From positions 1-64,000 of the forward strand of contig JAEWUD010000012.1 of the NCBI GenBank assembly GCA_023397475.1: 64,000 nucleotides of DNA, written 5' to 3'. Made by a program: the position numbers and the translations under genes. Each line of letters starts with the position of its first letter. The stretch's first letter is position 1. This stretch comes from Bacillota bacterium. GTDB lineage: Bacteria; Bacillota; Clostridia; Saccharofermentanales; Saccharofermentanaceae. The notes under the pieces are model-generated. The model ran no database searches. It had not been told where the DNA came from and saw only the letters and a list, made by a program, of their open reading frames with translations. Positions 24,579 to 33,769 of the stretch are shown here, in pieces.

Positions 24579-25916
24579 ATGCATAATAGAAAAATATCAA
24601 AATATATTATTCTACTTATAGCACTTGCCTGTTTGACGGGCTGTAGCCCTTCAAACAGCGAACCTACAACGAAAACTACGACACTCGTCACCTCTGCTTC
24701 ATCTGAAACCACCGCGGAATCTACGCTTTTTTCTGTGGGAATTACCTATTCCGTGGATCAGCAGGGGAGAACGTTTGTTACTGGAGCGACACCAGAAGGA
24801 ATACCGGTTTCAGCCGTGATCCTTGCCAATCGCGACTTGCAAGATCCGGGCGAAGCATCGTCTTATGAGATCAAGATAATACCATATGACGAGACAGACC
24901 GAGAAATTTTTGTAGGTCAAGACTGGACGCTTGTTGAATCGAGTACGGATGATCAGTTTTATGCAGGAACCATTTATTATGACATGTATAGCGATACACA
25001 GAACAAACAATGGAATCTAGCAGTCCTGCCGATGAATATGGTTCTTTATTCCGTAAATGGGAAGGTTCTAAATAGTTTTTTGTATTTCCGATCTGAACAA
25101 CCAGAAGAACAGGAAGACCTCTCATTTTCATCTTCTGCTGAGGCATATCAAGAGGCTCAGGACTTCTTTTCCAATGCTGGCTTTTCAATTTCCGATTGTT
25201 ATGACATTATCATATATCCGTCAACTTGGCTGGAGACGAATTCGAAACTGGCGAGAGCGTACGGCGAGGATATGACAGAATATGATCGTCTATATCCGGA
25301 CGGGTTATTGCCGGAGAACGGTGCCTATCTCTTGAATCTTCGACGAGATATATATGGTTTGCCTATGTTGACGGGCGAGATTGGCAGATTGCTTGTTGAT
25401 GGGCAGGTACCTCTTGAAATTGATATGGAGAGTTCGATCGATTCTATGACACAAGCTATCGTAACAAATCAAGGAATTGAATATGTTCTGATATTATCTG
25501 ATTTTGTCGTCGGAGATGTCATACAAACAGGAGCGATGATATCCTTTGAGGAAGCGCTTCATACAGTATCGCAAAATTTCTTCTCGAGAAATCCGAACGA
25601 TGGTCTTTATCAGTTAATTTACCAACAATGTATGCAGGATCTATCCGTAAATACTGATGGAACAATCTCTCCGATTGAAACCAATTTTTACCAACCGATA
25701 AACGGAACCGTTACTGTTGAGAAGGCAGAGCTGGGCCTTCTTCCACTTGTTAAAGGAGAAGAAGATACAGGCCGAGCGATTCCCTGTTGGGAGTTCTTGT
25801 TTGTCTGGCATAGTGATCCCAATGATCCTAAATCAGCTACATCAACATGCTGGGTTGCTGTTAACGCTTTGACGGGAGAATATATTCCGGCTACGACATG
25901 CTGGGGGGAGATATAG
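24579..25916 (+). CDS. Lipoprotein of unknown family
   Basis: The 445-residue protein has a lipoprotein signal (IILLIALACLTGC, Cys22) and a Ser/Thr-rich tether, then an all-beta-leaning globular region. Its end (GRAIPCWEFLFVWHSDPN, then TCWVAVNALTGEYIPA) resembles the last domain of PepSY/YycH-like exported proteins, where 'W..NA.TGE' ends a strand pair; this similarity is weak. ATG 24579 follows AGGAGAATAAC. The next lipoprotein gene starts directly after its stop, so the two are co-translated and may work together. Confidence 0.6.
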   Translation: MHNRKISKYIILLIALACLTGCSPSNSEPTTKTTTLVTSASSETTAESTLFSVGITYSVDQQGRTFVTGATPEGIPVSAVILANRDLQDPGEASSYEIKIIPYDETDREIFVGQDWTLVESSTDDQFYAGTIYYDMYSDTQNKQWNLAVLPMNMVLYSVNGKVLNSFLYFRSEQPEEQEDLSFSSSAEAYQEAQDFFSNAGFSISDCYDIIIYPSTWLETNSKLARAYGEDMTEYDRLYPDGLLPENGAYLLNLRRDIYGLPMLTGEIGRLLVDGQVPLEIDMESSIDSMTQAIVTNQGIEYVLILSDFVVGDVIQTGAMISFEEALHTVSQNFFSRNPNDGLYQLIYQQCMQDLSVNTDGTISPIETNFYQPINGTVTVEKAELGLLPLVKGEEDTGRAIPCWEFLFVWHSDPNDPKSATSTCWVAVNALTGEYIPATTCWGEI

Positions 25917-28121
25917 ATGAATACGCCTCGAATACGCGTCATTTCACTAGCGCTTTTGTGTTTTGTTTGTATGAGTATGTCTTCCTGTTCATCGGCTTAT
26001 CAAGAAGATTTGCTGATCACTCCGCGTGACTGTGCGGCATTTCTAACTCAAGAATTGTTCGTTCCGATGCAGAAAGAGACAAGCACCAGGATCAATGATG
26101 CTTGTCTAAAAGGCACGAGCATCATCATTCTTAAGGATGTTGTTTCAGATGCAGGAGAATATTCCAGTGAGCTGATATTATGCGACACAAATGGAGATAT
26201 GAGATCATCGTTGGAAATAACAGGATCCCAAGGGAATCCTGTTGCTGGCCACTCTTTGTGTGTTGATGGTGAATCATTTTATGTTCTGACACAAGATGTT
26301 TCAAGCGGAATATGGGAGGTGTTGCAAGTCGCTTCGGATGGGTTAAGCATTGCGAAGAGAGTAGAAATTGCGATTGAGTCCGGAGCCTACTGTACAGATT
26401 TTCTTGTGTCCGGTGATGATATTGTTCTTCTTTGCAACAAAGATATTCTTGTCTATCGAGATGGAAAATTGTTTCAGCAGTCGACTGTTCCAGGAGATCT
26501 TGTGTTGGAACAAATTATCAAGTACGAAGGAAATGTTTCGTATCTCTATGGGGATTTGGAAGGAAGTTATTTTGGAAGATGGAACTATGTAACGGGGGGA
26601 TTGAGCAAGACAAATATGCCTGACCTAAATAGTTTAGGTATCACCGGATGGTGTGAATCCGATGATGCATTCTATATAAGTACCGTATCCGGAATCTATC
26701 GACTAGATGAACAGTCAGGAAAGATTATAGAAGTGCTAGCCTGGAAAGACACGGATCTTCCTCCGACGAGATATACGTATAATATTTTGAAAGACTACAT
26801 TCTATCTGAGGACAGAGTCCTTCGAGTAATTTCGCCTGTATCCGTCCAAACCGGTGAATCACCGGAATGCCAGCTCTTAACGCACACGGACAAGAGTCCG
26901 ACGGAAGGGAAGACGATTCTTACGATCGGCGGGTACGGCGCGAGCACCGATCCGATTATGGCTTATGCGTTATATCAGTTCAATCTAACCAATGATTCAT
27001 ATCGTATTGAGATTCAGGACTATAATGAGCTTCATCCTTTTGAAGATATGTCGGGCTATAACCAGGCTCTTGTCGCGATTCTTGCGGACATGACGAAGGG
27101 GAAGGGACAAGACATTCTATATGGAGATTACGCTTTCAATTTTAATAAGTTAGATGATAACGGACTTCTTCTCAACATGATGCCCTATCTTGAGCAAGAC
27201 AAGAGTCTACCCGAAGATGCCTGGCTTCCGAGTATGTACTCCCTTATGGCAAAGGACAACGAGATGTATTTTTTCTTTCCCTCATTTACCATGAATGGGT
27301 TTATGACGAACCAAGATTATTTTCCCGAATCGGATAAGATCACCTGTGAGGATCTCCTGTCACTTAAGCGAGACAAAACTTATGAAGGAGTGATCTTCTC
27401 CAATATATTATCATCTGATCTCCTTCGTGGAGCCTTGCTATACTCGATGGACGATTACATGGATTCGAAGGGAGAATTTGCCATTACGGTGGAACAGCTA
27501 GATGTGTTGATACAATACGCGAGAGAAACAGGAGTGCTTAACTTCTATCCCAATTCGTCGAACGAACAAGAATCCTACCTTCTTGGGCAACAGGCGATGC
27601 TGTACTCGTTCATTTGTTGCCCGCAAGATTACTTCGGTTACCAAATCCTAGCATCATCTCCATCAATGTACATTGGCTATCCAGCGCAACAGGAGAGCGC
27701 CAGAATATGTTCTCCGGGACATCAGATCGCGATCTCAGCCGGTTCGAAATACCCGGACGCTTGCTGGGAATTCGTCAAAATCATGATGTCGCCCGAAGTG
27801 CAGCAGAAAGTCATTGAGCGGAATAGTATGCCCGTCAGCAGAGCCGCGTTCGAATCTCTTCTCGAGAAAGCTCAGCACCCCGAACTCCGTACACCTGCGG
27901 AGAACACGGCCTTGGACTTGACGGTCCAGACCGCGATCCCCGCGGAGTCGATCGCGGAATTCCGCACTCTCGTCGATTCGATCAATGCGATGACTTATTA
28001 CGACACAGTATTATCGGCGATTATCGACGAGACCTGCGCGCCTTGCCTGACAGGTGAGAAGACTGCTGCCCAAATTGTTGATGAGCTGAACGAGCGAATC
28101 AATCTGTATCTTCAGGAGTGA
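25917..28121 (+). CDS. Large lipoprotein: propeller-like half plus solute-binding-like half
   Basis: The 734-residue protein has a lipobox (CMSMSSC) and residues 50-310 of beta-repeat type (LILCDTNGDMRSS, DGLSIAKRVEI). From about 320 (KTILTIGGYGA) it has a solute-binding fold: YQFNLTNDSYRIEIQDYNEL, GQDILYGDYAFN, and later YPDACWEFVKIMMSPEVQQ, typical of sugar-binding proteins. Order and key phrases match the protein at 10417, so they are likely paralogues. ATG 25917 follows the upstream stop with GGGGGGAG 6 bases before. Codons become more G+C-rich after about 27700. No transporter permeases are encoded beside it. Confidence 0.65.
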   Translation: MNTPRIRVISLALLCFVCMSMSSCSSAYQEDLLITPRDCAAFLTQELFVPMQKETSTRINDACLKGTSIIILKDVVSDAGEYSSELILCDTNGDMRSSLEITGSQGNPVAGHSLCVDGESFYVLTQDVSSGIWEVLQVASDGLSIAKRVEIAIESGAYCTDFLVSGDDIVLLCNKDILVYRDGKLFQQSTVPGDLVLEQIIKYEGNVSYLYGDLEGSYFGRWNYVTGGLSKTNMPDLNSLGITGWCESDDAFYISTVSGIYRLDEQSGKIIEVLAWKDTDLPPTRYTYNILKDYILSEDRVLRVISPVSVQTGESPECQLLTHTDKSPTEGKTILTIGGYGASTDPIMAYALYQFNLTNDSYRIEIQDYNELHPFEDMSGYNQALVAILADMTKGKGQDILYGDYAFNFNKLDDNGLLLNMMPYLEQDKSLPEDAWLPSMYSLMAKDNEMYFFFPSFTMNGFMTNQDYFPESDKITCEDLLSLKRDKTYEGVIFSNILSSDLLRGALLYSMDDYMDSKGEFAITVEQLDVLIQYARETGVLNFYPNSSNEQESYLLGQQAMLYSFICCPQDYFGYQILASSPSMYIGYPAQQESARICSPGHQIAISAGSKYPDACWEFVKIMMSPEVQQKVIERNSMPVSRAAFESLLEKAQHPELRTPAENTALDLTVQTAIPAESIAEFRTLVDSINAMTYYDTVLSAIIDETCAPCLTGEKTAAQIVDELNERINLYLQE

Positions 28122-28171
28122 TTGACGAAGGAGAAGGTATAGCGAGATCAATTCAAGATTTGATTAATAAG

Positions 28172-28199
28172 GGGAGTCTGAAGCGTCGGACTCCCTTTT
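28172..28199 (+). terminator. Rho-independent terminator
   Basis: GGGAGTC (28172-28178) pairs with GACTCCC (28189-28195), followed by TTTTGTTTT. It lies 50 bases past the lipoprotein stop. Confidence 0.9.
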
Positions 28200-28350
28200 G
28201 TTTTATGAAAGAGGCGATAATTGGCTTTTGGAACGGATAAGAGTGGGCCATCAATTTTTTGGGTTTTATTCAGCCTCTGAAGATGAGATCTGAAATTTTG
28301 ATATGCGAGAGTAACTTCTGATCTAGAATTGGTCGAAAATATTTCGTCGC

Positions 28351-28392
28351 CTAAAAGATATTTCGGGTAAAACATACCGAAATATCTTTTAG
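28351..28392. other. Long perfect inverted repeat
   Basis: CTAAAAGATATTTCGG (28351-28366) and CCGAAATATCTTTTAG (28377-28392) are perfect 16-base inverted copies around a 10-base loop. There is no T run beyond the arm, so it may be an operator or an RNA hairpin rather than a terminator. It lies 160 bases before the hydrolase start; the rest of 28200-28541 shows no gene. Confidence 0.7.
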
Positions 28393-28541
28393 ACGTGACT
28401 GGTATGAAGAAAGAGATTAAGAGAGACTACTATCAAGACCCGTTGATAGGAATGCAACGGTTTCGTTGACAAGACTGCAATTTCCCAATCATCGCTTTCA
28501 CCTCGTCACATCCTCCTCTTTCGCGAAAAACATCTTTGCGA

Positions 28542-28547
28542 TATACT
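28542..28547 (+). promoter_or_regulatory. -10 box set for a leaderless start
   Basis: TATACT lies exactly 6 bases before ATG 28554 and there is no ribosome binding site. Transcription would begin at or next to the start codon. The -35 region is weak (TTTCGC at 28519). Confidence 0.4.
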
Positions 28548-28553
28548 TTCGCT

Positions 28554-29561
28554 ATGAAAAATAAAAAAACATCCCGCATCGCGCGCCATATCATCATCGT
28601 CCTCCTGTGCCTCATCCTCGTACCCTTTACGGCGATCGCCATCGCGGACGCCGTTATTTTCCGTCGATGCGATTACGGCAGCTACGACACCCGCCGCTAC
28701 CTGACCCACGACGACATCGACCACGAACAGTATCCGTACGAGACTCTGGAGATTCCGTCCGGCGACCATAACCTCACCGGCTTCCTGTATGGTGCCGGCA
28801 ACACGAACGGTCTCATCGTCCTGAGCCCCGGTCACACCGACACGACCGATATCAAGCTCTACGAGACCCTCTCCTTCGTTGACGCGGGCTGGACCGTTCT
28901 CTCGTATGACTACACCGGCTGCTACAACAGCGAGGGCGCATCGGCGGACGGCTACACCCAGTCCGTTCACGATCTCGATGCCGTCCTCACCTGCGTCGAG
29001 AACCAGTCTCGCTTCACCGACCTACCACTTGTCCTCTTCGGTCATAGCCTCGGTGCCTACGCGTCCGCCGCTGTCCTTGCCTACGGACACGACGTCGACG
29101 CCGCGATCATAGCATCGGGTTTTGATACGCCAAAGGAGCAATGGACCTATTCGATCGAGCGCTTCACCGGCCCGTTCCACACACTCCTGACGCCCTTCAC
29201 AGAGGCCTTCATCGCGCTCAAATACGGCGCCGACAAAGACCTCTCCGCGATCGACGGCATTAACTCCGTCACGATCCCCGTCCTCGTCATCAGCGGCACC
29301 AAGGACGAGTTCTATGGCGCTGAGAGCCCCATCTACGCGAAAAGATCCACGATCATAAACCCTGCCTGCGAATTCCTCTACGAGACGCGCGAAAACCACG
29401 ACGGCCACTACGACTACTTCCTCACGGACGCCGCGTTGGTGTACCAGGAAGAAGTCAATGCCGCCGGGTTTGCGGGAGAGATAGATAAGAACCTCTATCT
29501 GGAGCATGACAAGGAGTTCATGGAGGAGCTGAATCAGTTCTTGCTGGAGGCGGTGGGGTAA
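28554..29561 (+). CDS. Alpha/beta hydrolase, membrane-anchored
   Basis: The 335-residue protein has one N-terminal membrane segment (HIIIVLLCLILVPFTAIAIA) and an alpha/beta-hydrolase fold outside it. The nucleophile elbow is GHSLGAYA, an oxyanion-side strand reads GLIVLSPGHTD, the late acid is in ISGTKDEFYG, and the catalytic His in NHDGHYDYF. It is likely an esterase or peptidase-type serine hydrolase of the YqkD/FrsA kind; substrate unknown. ATG 28554 lacks a ribosome binding site but has TATACT 6 bases before it. Its 3' end overlaps the convergent gene at 29534 by 28 bases. Confidence 0.8.
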   Translation: MKNKKTSRIARHIIIVLLCLILVPFTAIAIADAVIFRRCDYGSYDTRRYLTHDDIDHEQYPYETLEIPSGDHNLTGFLYGAGNTNGLIVLSPGHTDTTDIKLYETLSFVDAGWTVLSYDYTGCYNSEGASADGYTQSVHDLDAVLTCVENQSRFTDLPLVLFGHSLGAYASAAVLAYGHDVDAAIIASGFDTPKEQWTYSIERFTGPFHTLLTPFTEAFIALKYGADKDLSAIDGINSVTIPVLVISGTKDEFYGAESPIYAKRSTIINPACEFLYETRENHDGHYDYFLTDAALVYQEEVNAAGFAGEIDKNLYLEHDKEFMEELNQFLLEAVG

Positions 29562-30277
29562 AAGCCTCGGTTCCTGCGCAGGTCAAACCAACCTGTCTCA
29601 TTTACCTGTGCCGTAACATGTCCTTCGAATCCTCGTATTTGAACGTTCTGAGTTGCGCCATTTCTGAGGGCGTAACTAGCGTAATCACATGCCCCCCGGT
29701 ATGGGTGATACATCAGATTGAGGAGAAGGAATCCCTCGCTTTCCAGCTTGTGCGCGAGGACATTGAGATCAACTACGTCTGCGATAAATCCATCGCGACG
29801 CCGGGTTCGAAACCGTTCGGAATTCTCGGCGATTACAACTTCCTTCGTAATCACGGCAGCAGTAAGGCCGCGCCTTTTTATGATCGACTGTATCCCCGAG
29901 AGGATCCGATCCGTGCCGCTGCAACACGGCAGGATCACTATTGATCCGTCCTTCGCAAGCCGGTCGATTTTCTCGCGATACGGCATAGAGAAGGGAAGCT
30001 CCGATACGCGCGAGGCACTGATGACCTCCGCAACCCTTGACAAGCCCTCATCATCAAAGTAATACGAGAGATATTCAACTGGCGTACCCGGTCCGTACAT
30101 TTCAAGGCCAACGGCCAAACGTTCGATGAATTCTGCCTTGCGTTTTTTCGCGCGTCGAGACAGGAGGTAGAATCCGACGAGAAAAAGCAAGAGGGTGGCG
30201 AGACCCGCGATTGGGGAGATAAGATAAAAGATCGGAATCGCGACAAGCCCGACGATGAGGGTGGTGAGAATCATCAT
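29534..30277 (-). CDS. Membrane-anchored protein of unknown function
   Basis: The 247-residue protein starts with two hydrophobic stretches (LTTLIVGLVAIPIFYLIS and LATLLLFLVGFYLLS), then a basic turn (RRAKKRKAEF) and about 190 soluble residues, probably cytoplasmic. I see no catalytic motif; a Cys pair occurs in VILPCCSGTD. ATG 30277 follows GGAAG 10 bases upstream. The gene overlaps the end of the hydrolase gene on the other strand. Family not recognised. Confidence 0.55.
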   Translation of the reverse strand: MMILTTLIVGLVAIPIFYLISPIAGLATLLLFLVGFYLLSRRAKKRKAEFIERLAVGLEMYGPGTPVEYLSYYFDDEGLSRVAEVISASRVSELPFSMPYREKIDRLAKDGSIVILPCCSGTDRILSGIQSIIKRRGLTAAVITKEVVIAENSERFRTRRRDGFIADVVDLNVLAHKLESEGFLLLNLMYHPYRGACDYASYALRNGATQNVQIRGFEGHVTAQVNETGWFDLRRNRGFYPTASSKN

Positions 30278-30462
30278 ATTCAAATTCTTCCGTGATTCGC
30301 CCGCGGCTTTCCTATACGCCGTGGGTTTTGACTTTGATAAACGTAGAAATAGATGAGGAGAAGAGTCGACAGTTTGGGTTGCCCGGCATAAGAGCTCGAT
30401 TTACATTTTCTTAATGACATACTAAAAATTAACGCTCAACTATCCCTCAACCCGCACCCTCC

Positions 30463-30554
30463 AGAAGTGAGAAGCCCCTTCACCCGAGTAGTTCCGCAGG
30501 ATCGCTTGGGATCCGAGGACTGTTCGTACGCAGGGTGAGGGGCTTCTCACTTCT
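30463..30554. repeat. Structured repeat H, copy 1
   Basis: The outer arms AGAAGTGAGAAGCCCC and GGGGCTTCTCACTTCT pair over 16 bases, with CACCC/GGGTG inside. Between them lies the core GTAGTTCCGCAGGATCG, a small loop, then GATCCGAGGACTGTTCG. The core recurs at 34457 and 34658 with other but still paired outer arms. The last codons of the lipoprotein gene at 30547 fall within the right arm, so it may also end that transcript. Confidence 0.8.
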
Positions 30555-31032
30555 TTGATAGTTTATCGATCGAGAAGATCAACTTGTCACTTTTCGCGAA
30601 CTGACTGATGAATAATTCACCGTCCATCTCGTACAAATAGAAACTGATCTTTTTGCCGTATGAGTCAACCATACTGTATCGGAAACGGCTCTCATACCCA
30701 TCGAAAAATGTTAGCAGTCGCTCGTCGACATCCCCGTAGTTCGTCTGAATAAATTCATCCGTGAGTTCTTCCTTCGTCACCTTGAGATTCGTGAAGGAGA
30801 GGTCATTGTCCTCGCCGATGATTTGCAAGGAGTCTTTGCCGATGATAAATTCCGTCCCGTCTCTCGTTTTGCGAAGATGATCCGGTGTTGCGGACGACAG
30901 ACCGCCGACATACACAATATCCTCGAAAACATACTCTCCGGTGGGAAGTGAGGGGGCGGATGAACAGGCGGCGGTGAGGAGGAGAGCAAGCATCGCGAGT
31001 AGTAGGAGAGATCTCGATCGTAAGCATTTCAT
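30547..31032 (-). CDS. Small lipoprotein
   Basis: The 161-residue product has a lipobox signal (LLLAMLALLLTAAC), then PSLPTGEYVFEDIVY and a beta-strand-rich body without known motifs. It resembles small 'DUF-type' Firmicutes lipoproteins of lipocalin-like size. ATG 31032 follows GGAGGCTCGCT. A damaged partial copy of its 5' end lies at 31943-32053. Its 3' end runs into structured repeat H. Confidence 0.7.
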   Translation of the reverse strand: MKCLRSRSLLLLAMLALLLTAACSSAPSLPTGEYVFEDIVYVGGLSSATPDHLRKTRDGTEFIIGKDSLQIIGEDNDLSFTNLKVTKEELTDEFIQTNYGDVDERLLTFFDGYESRFRYSMVDSYGKKISFYLYEMDGELFISQFAKSDKLIFSIDKLSKK

Positions 31033-31130
31033 AGCGAGCCTCCATGCATATGGATCTGCATTTCGCAAGAGAAAACAACAGCAATAATTCCCGTGCTTAT
31101 TTGAATATACTATTGTATAAGAGCAAATAT

Positions 31131-31634
31131 TTACCCTGCAATAATGTCGATTCCGAACAGGAGCACCGACCCCAAAACGAGAAGAAGTACCGAAGATACC
31201 TTGCGACGGATATGGAATGCAAAGGAGGGTTCCAGATCATCCGTGCCTGCATGTCGAAATGACAGAGAATACAAATTTGCTGACCATAAGGCTCTCGGAA
31301 GGAGTGCAGTAACGGCGCTTAAGCCAAACAAGATGACTTCTACACAAACAATGTCACCGGGTGTTTTGACTTCCCTGAATAGGTTGGCAAAGATCGAGAT
31401 GATTGCGAAGACCACGGATGAGATCCCGATAATCTTATCCGAGAGGGTCCGTCTCAGATAGTCGGTCACCTCATATGTTTCGAGAAAATCCTTCGGCGCA
31501 TCCTCCGATTTGTTGACTCGCGGATTGTTGGAGAAGGGGGTAAACGGGCTGCTACGGCCGAGTTTCTCGCCACAAAACGCGCAGTACAGAAGATGATCGG
31601 ATTGCTTCTCTCCACAAGATGAACATGTCTTCAT
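31131..31634 (-). CDS. Zinc-ribbon membrane protein
   Basis: The 167-residue protein begins with a zinc ribbon of two CxxC pairs (MKTCSSCGEKQSDHLLYCAFCGEKLG), followed by a polar linker and about four hydrophobic segments in the C-terminal 100 residues (IIGISSVVFAIISIFANLF; VEVILFGLSAVTALL; VLLLVLGSVLLFGIDIIAG). This layout is common in small Firmicutes membrane proteins of unknown role. ATG 31634 follows TTAGGAGGCTGCC. It lies between two lipoprotein loci on the same strand. Confidence 0.7.
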   Translation of the reverse strand: MKTCSSCGEKQSDHLLYCAFCGEKLGRSSPFTPFSNNPRVNKSEDAPKDFLETYEVTDYLRRTLSDKIIGISSVVFAIISIFANLFREVKTPGDIVCVEVILFGLSAVTALLPRALWSANLYSLSFRHAGTDDLEPSFAFHIRRKVSSVLLLVLGSVLLFGIDIIAG

Positions 31635-31942
31635 GCGGCAGCCTCCTAACGTATGTGTCGTGCGTCGAATGATGTCGTTCTGACGCTTCGCGCACCGGGA
31701 TTAATATTGATAATAATAACATAAAATGACGTGGCGATATGATCAGAATCACAATCGATCCAATCAAGCGTCTGGATATATCGCGCCTTTCTATCCCAAT
31801 CCAGATTTGTGTTCATAGAGCTAATGTCATCATCATGCGAAAGTACGCATCTATGCTGAAGAACTCTCCCTATGGCACAGCTGAAGCCTTACGGATTGCT
31901 CCGGAGAGCGAGATTATTTCCCTGTGACGCCGGAGTTTCGCA
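31635..31942. other. Intergenic region with a short shared repeat
   Basis: No gene is seen. The stretch GGATTGCTCCGGAGAGCGA at 31906 recurs as GGATTGCTCCGGAGAACGA at about 34546, both followed by a similar tail ending CTGTGACGC. The rest is featureless to me. Confidence 0.4.
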
Positions 31943-32053
31943 CTCGAAAACATACTCTCCGGTGGGAAGTGATGGGGCTGATGAACAGGCGGCGGTGAAG
32001 AGGAGAATAAGTACAGCGAGATTCGCGAGGAACTACGATAGAAGAGTTTTCAT
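31943..32053 (-). pseudogene. Degenerate duplicate of the small lipoprotein 5' end
   Basis: Read on the minus strand, GGAGACTCGCC and an ATG at 32053 are followed by six codons and a TAG, but the frame beyond still spells ACSSAPSLPTGEYVFE, identical to the intact gene at 30547-31032. After that the similarity stops abruptly. It is a truncated, inactive copy left by a local duplication. Confidence 0.85.
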
Positions 32054-32080
32054 GGCGAGTCTCCATTCCTATGAATCAAC

Positions 32081-32136
32081 CGCCGCAAATGATCTTTTCG
32101 ATCGTCTGCGACGGCTGATCCGGTTTTTATTTCATT
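32081..32136 (+). terminator. Candidate terminator-like hairpin
   Basis: CCGCCGCA with ATGATC pairs imperfectly with GATCG and TGCGACGG (32081-32117). GGTTTTTATTT lies shortly downstream, before the convergent vWA gene end. The stem has mismatches, so this is tentative. Confidence 0.35.
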
Positions 32137-32145
32137 AGTGTCTTC

Positions 32146-33714
32146 TTACTTATCCATCTTTTTCACGAGAGAATAAAATTCTGCTTTGTAATCGTCGACT
32201 TTCACACAATAAAGATCTGCGAGTGTTTCGAGAACGGATTCATAGGTTGCCGATCCTTTAAATTCGCTGTCGCGCAGCAACATTCCAAACTGGGTGACGC
32301 AGGCTGCAAACTGCAAGTTCTCCGAAGGCTCGCTGGAATACTGTTCTTCGGTAACCGGGTAGGATGTAAGCATACTCTCGTCCCCGTCCGGCAATTTGTA
32401 ACGGATGCTGACCGTCAGCCATTCGTCGGAGGATTTGATCAAGGAATCTTCTTGATACTTGAGATCCGTCTCCGGGATGTCGATCTCACTGTCCGGCAAT
32501 ACAATCTCATACAGGACGGTAACGCGAAGGCCTGCACCGATCTCGCCGGCATCCTTCGTATCGTCGGCAAAATCTTCCGCGTTCATCAGGCGGTTCTCAT
32601 AGCCGATCAGTCGGTAGCCTTTCACTTGCTCGGGATTGAATTCGACCTGGAACTTTACGTCCTTTGCGACCGTGAAAAGCGTGCCGCCCATCTCTTCGAC
32701 AAGCACTTTTTTCGCTTCAAGAATCGTATCGATGTAAGAGAAGTTGCCGTTGCCGTTATCGGCGAGGGCTTCCATCTTGTTGTCCTTGATATTGCCGGTT
32801 CCGAAGCCCAGGACGGAGAGGAATACACCCGTCTCAGCCTTCTCCGTAATCAGATCAGTTAAAGCGCCTTCACTGGTGATTCCGACGTTCAAGTCACCGT
32901 CCGTCGCAAGGATCACGCGGTTATTGCCGCCTTCGATGAAATGCTTTTGGGCAATCTCATATGCCGTCTCAATGCCGGCTGAGCCTTGCGTCGATCCTCC
33001 TGCTTCCAGTCCATCAAGCGCGGTGGTGATCTCCAGCTTGTTCTCGCCACTGACGCCATCCAGAACCACCGAATCATTTCCTGCGTAAGTCACGATGGAA
33101 ATCCGATCTTCTTCCCGCAGATTTTCCGTAAGCAGCTTCATCGCATCCACGACCAGTGGAAGTTTATTGCTGTCATACATGGAACCGGACACATCCAACA
33201 AGAAAACAAAGTTCGATGCCGGTAACTCTTCATACTCAATATTTGCCGCCTGAACGCCGATCAGAAGCAGCTTGCTCTCGCTGTTCCACGGACAGTCAGC
33301 CAGCTCCCTTGTCACCGAAAAGAGCTCGTCACCCTCCGGTTCCGGATAATCGTAACTGAAGTAATTGATCATCTCTTCGATACGCACCGCATCCGCCGGA
33401 ATCGTGGATCCGTCCGTGATCATTCTTCGGATATTCGCGTAGGAAGCCGTGTCGACGTCCGCGGAAAAAGTCGATAGAGGAGACGTTTTTACGGATTTAT
33501 ATGTATTCTCGACGATCGCGTTATATTCTTCTGTATTGAATTCGGGATTGTCTATGGGAGCTCCGGCTACAGTAGTGGCCTCGGCAAAACCGTAATTGGA
33601 ATCCGGACTTCGCGTCGTTGACGCGGTGTAAGAACTCGTGGCAGTGGAGCAAGACGCAAGAATGGGAATCAGTATGGCGCAGGAGACAATAATAGCAAGT
33701 ATCTTTTTGCTCAT
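32146..33714 (-). CDS. von Willebrand factor A lipoprotein (YfbK-like)
   Basis: The 522-residue protein has a lipobox (ILIPILASC), a Ser/Thr-rich tether and an N-terminal region (SPLSTFSADVDTASYANIRRMI) typical of YfbK-type vWA proteins. The vWA domain spans about residues 170-345 with a complete MIDAS: DVSGSM, a Thr in GSTQG and DGDLN. The C-terminal third matches the DUF3520 part of the family. It probably binds metal-dependent partners on the outer membrane face. ATG 33714 follows AGAGGTG. Lone copies like this are common in Clostridia; function unknown. Confidence 0.88.
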   Translation of the reverse strand: MSKKILAIIVSCAILIPILASCSTATSSYTASTTRSPDSNYGFAEATTVAGAPIDNPEFNTEEYNAIVENTYKSVKTSPLSTFSADVDTASYANIRRMITDGSTIPADAVRIEEMINYFSYDYPEPEGDELFSVTRELADCPWNSESKLLLIGVQAANIEYEELPASNFVFLLDVSGSMYDSNKLPLVVDAMKLLTENLREEDRISIVTYAGNDSVVLDGVSGENKLEITTALDGLEAGGSTQGSAGIETAYEIAQKHFIEGGNNRVILATDGDLNVGITSEGALTDLITEKAETGVFLSVLGFGTGNIKDNKMEALADNGNGNFSYIDTILEAKKVLVEEMGGTLFTVAKDVKFQVEFNPEQVKGYRLIGYENRLMNAEDFADDTKDAGEIGAGLRVTVLYEIVLPDSEIDIPETDLKYQEDSLIKSSDEWLTVSIRYKLPDGDESMLTSYPVTEEQYSSEPSENLQFAACVTQFGMLLRDSEFKGSATYESVLETLADLYCVKVDDYKAEFYSLVKKMDK

Positions 33715-33748
33715 AAATTCACCTCTTTGCAATTTTGTCTATTCTGAT

Positions 33749-33769
33749 ACAACAATCATTACTTGTTGT
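33749..33769. promoter_or_regulatory. Dyad upstream of the vWA gene
   Basis: ACAACAA (33749-33755) and TTGTTGT (33763-33769) form a perfect 7-base dyad with 7 bases between, 35 bases before the vWA start. It is a candidate operator. A second dyad, CCACAC/GTGTGG near 33850-33880, lies further on; otherwise 33770-33990 holds nothing clear. Confidence 0.45.
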
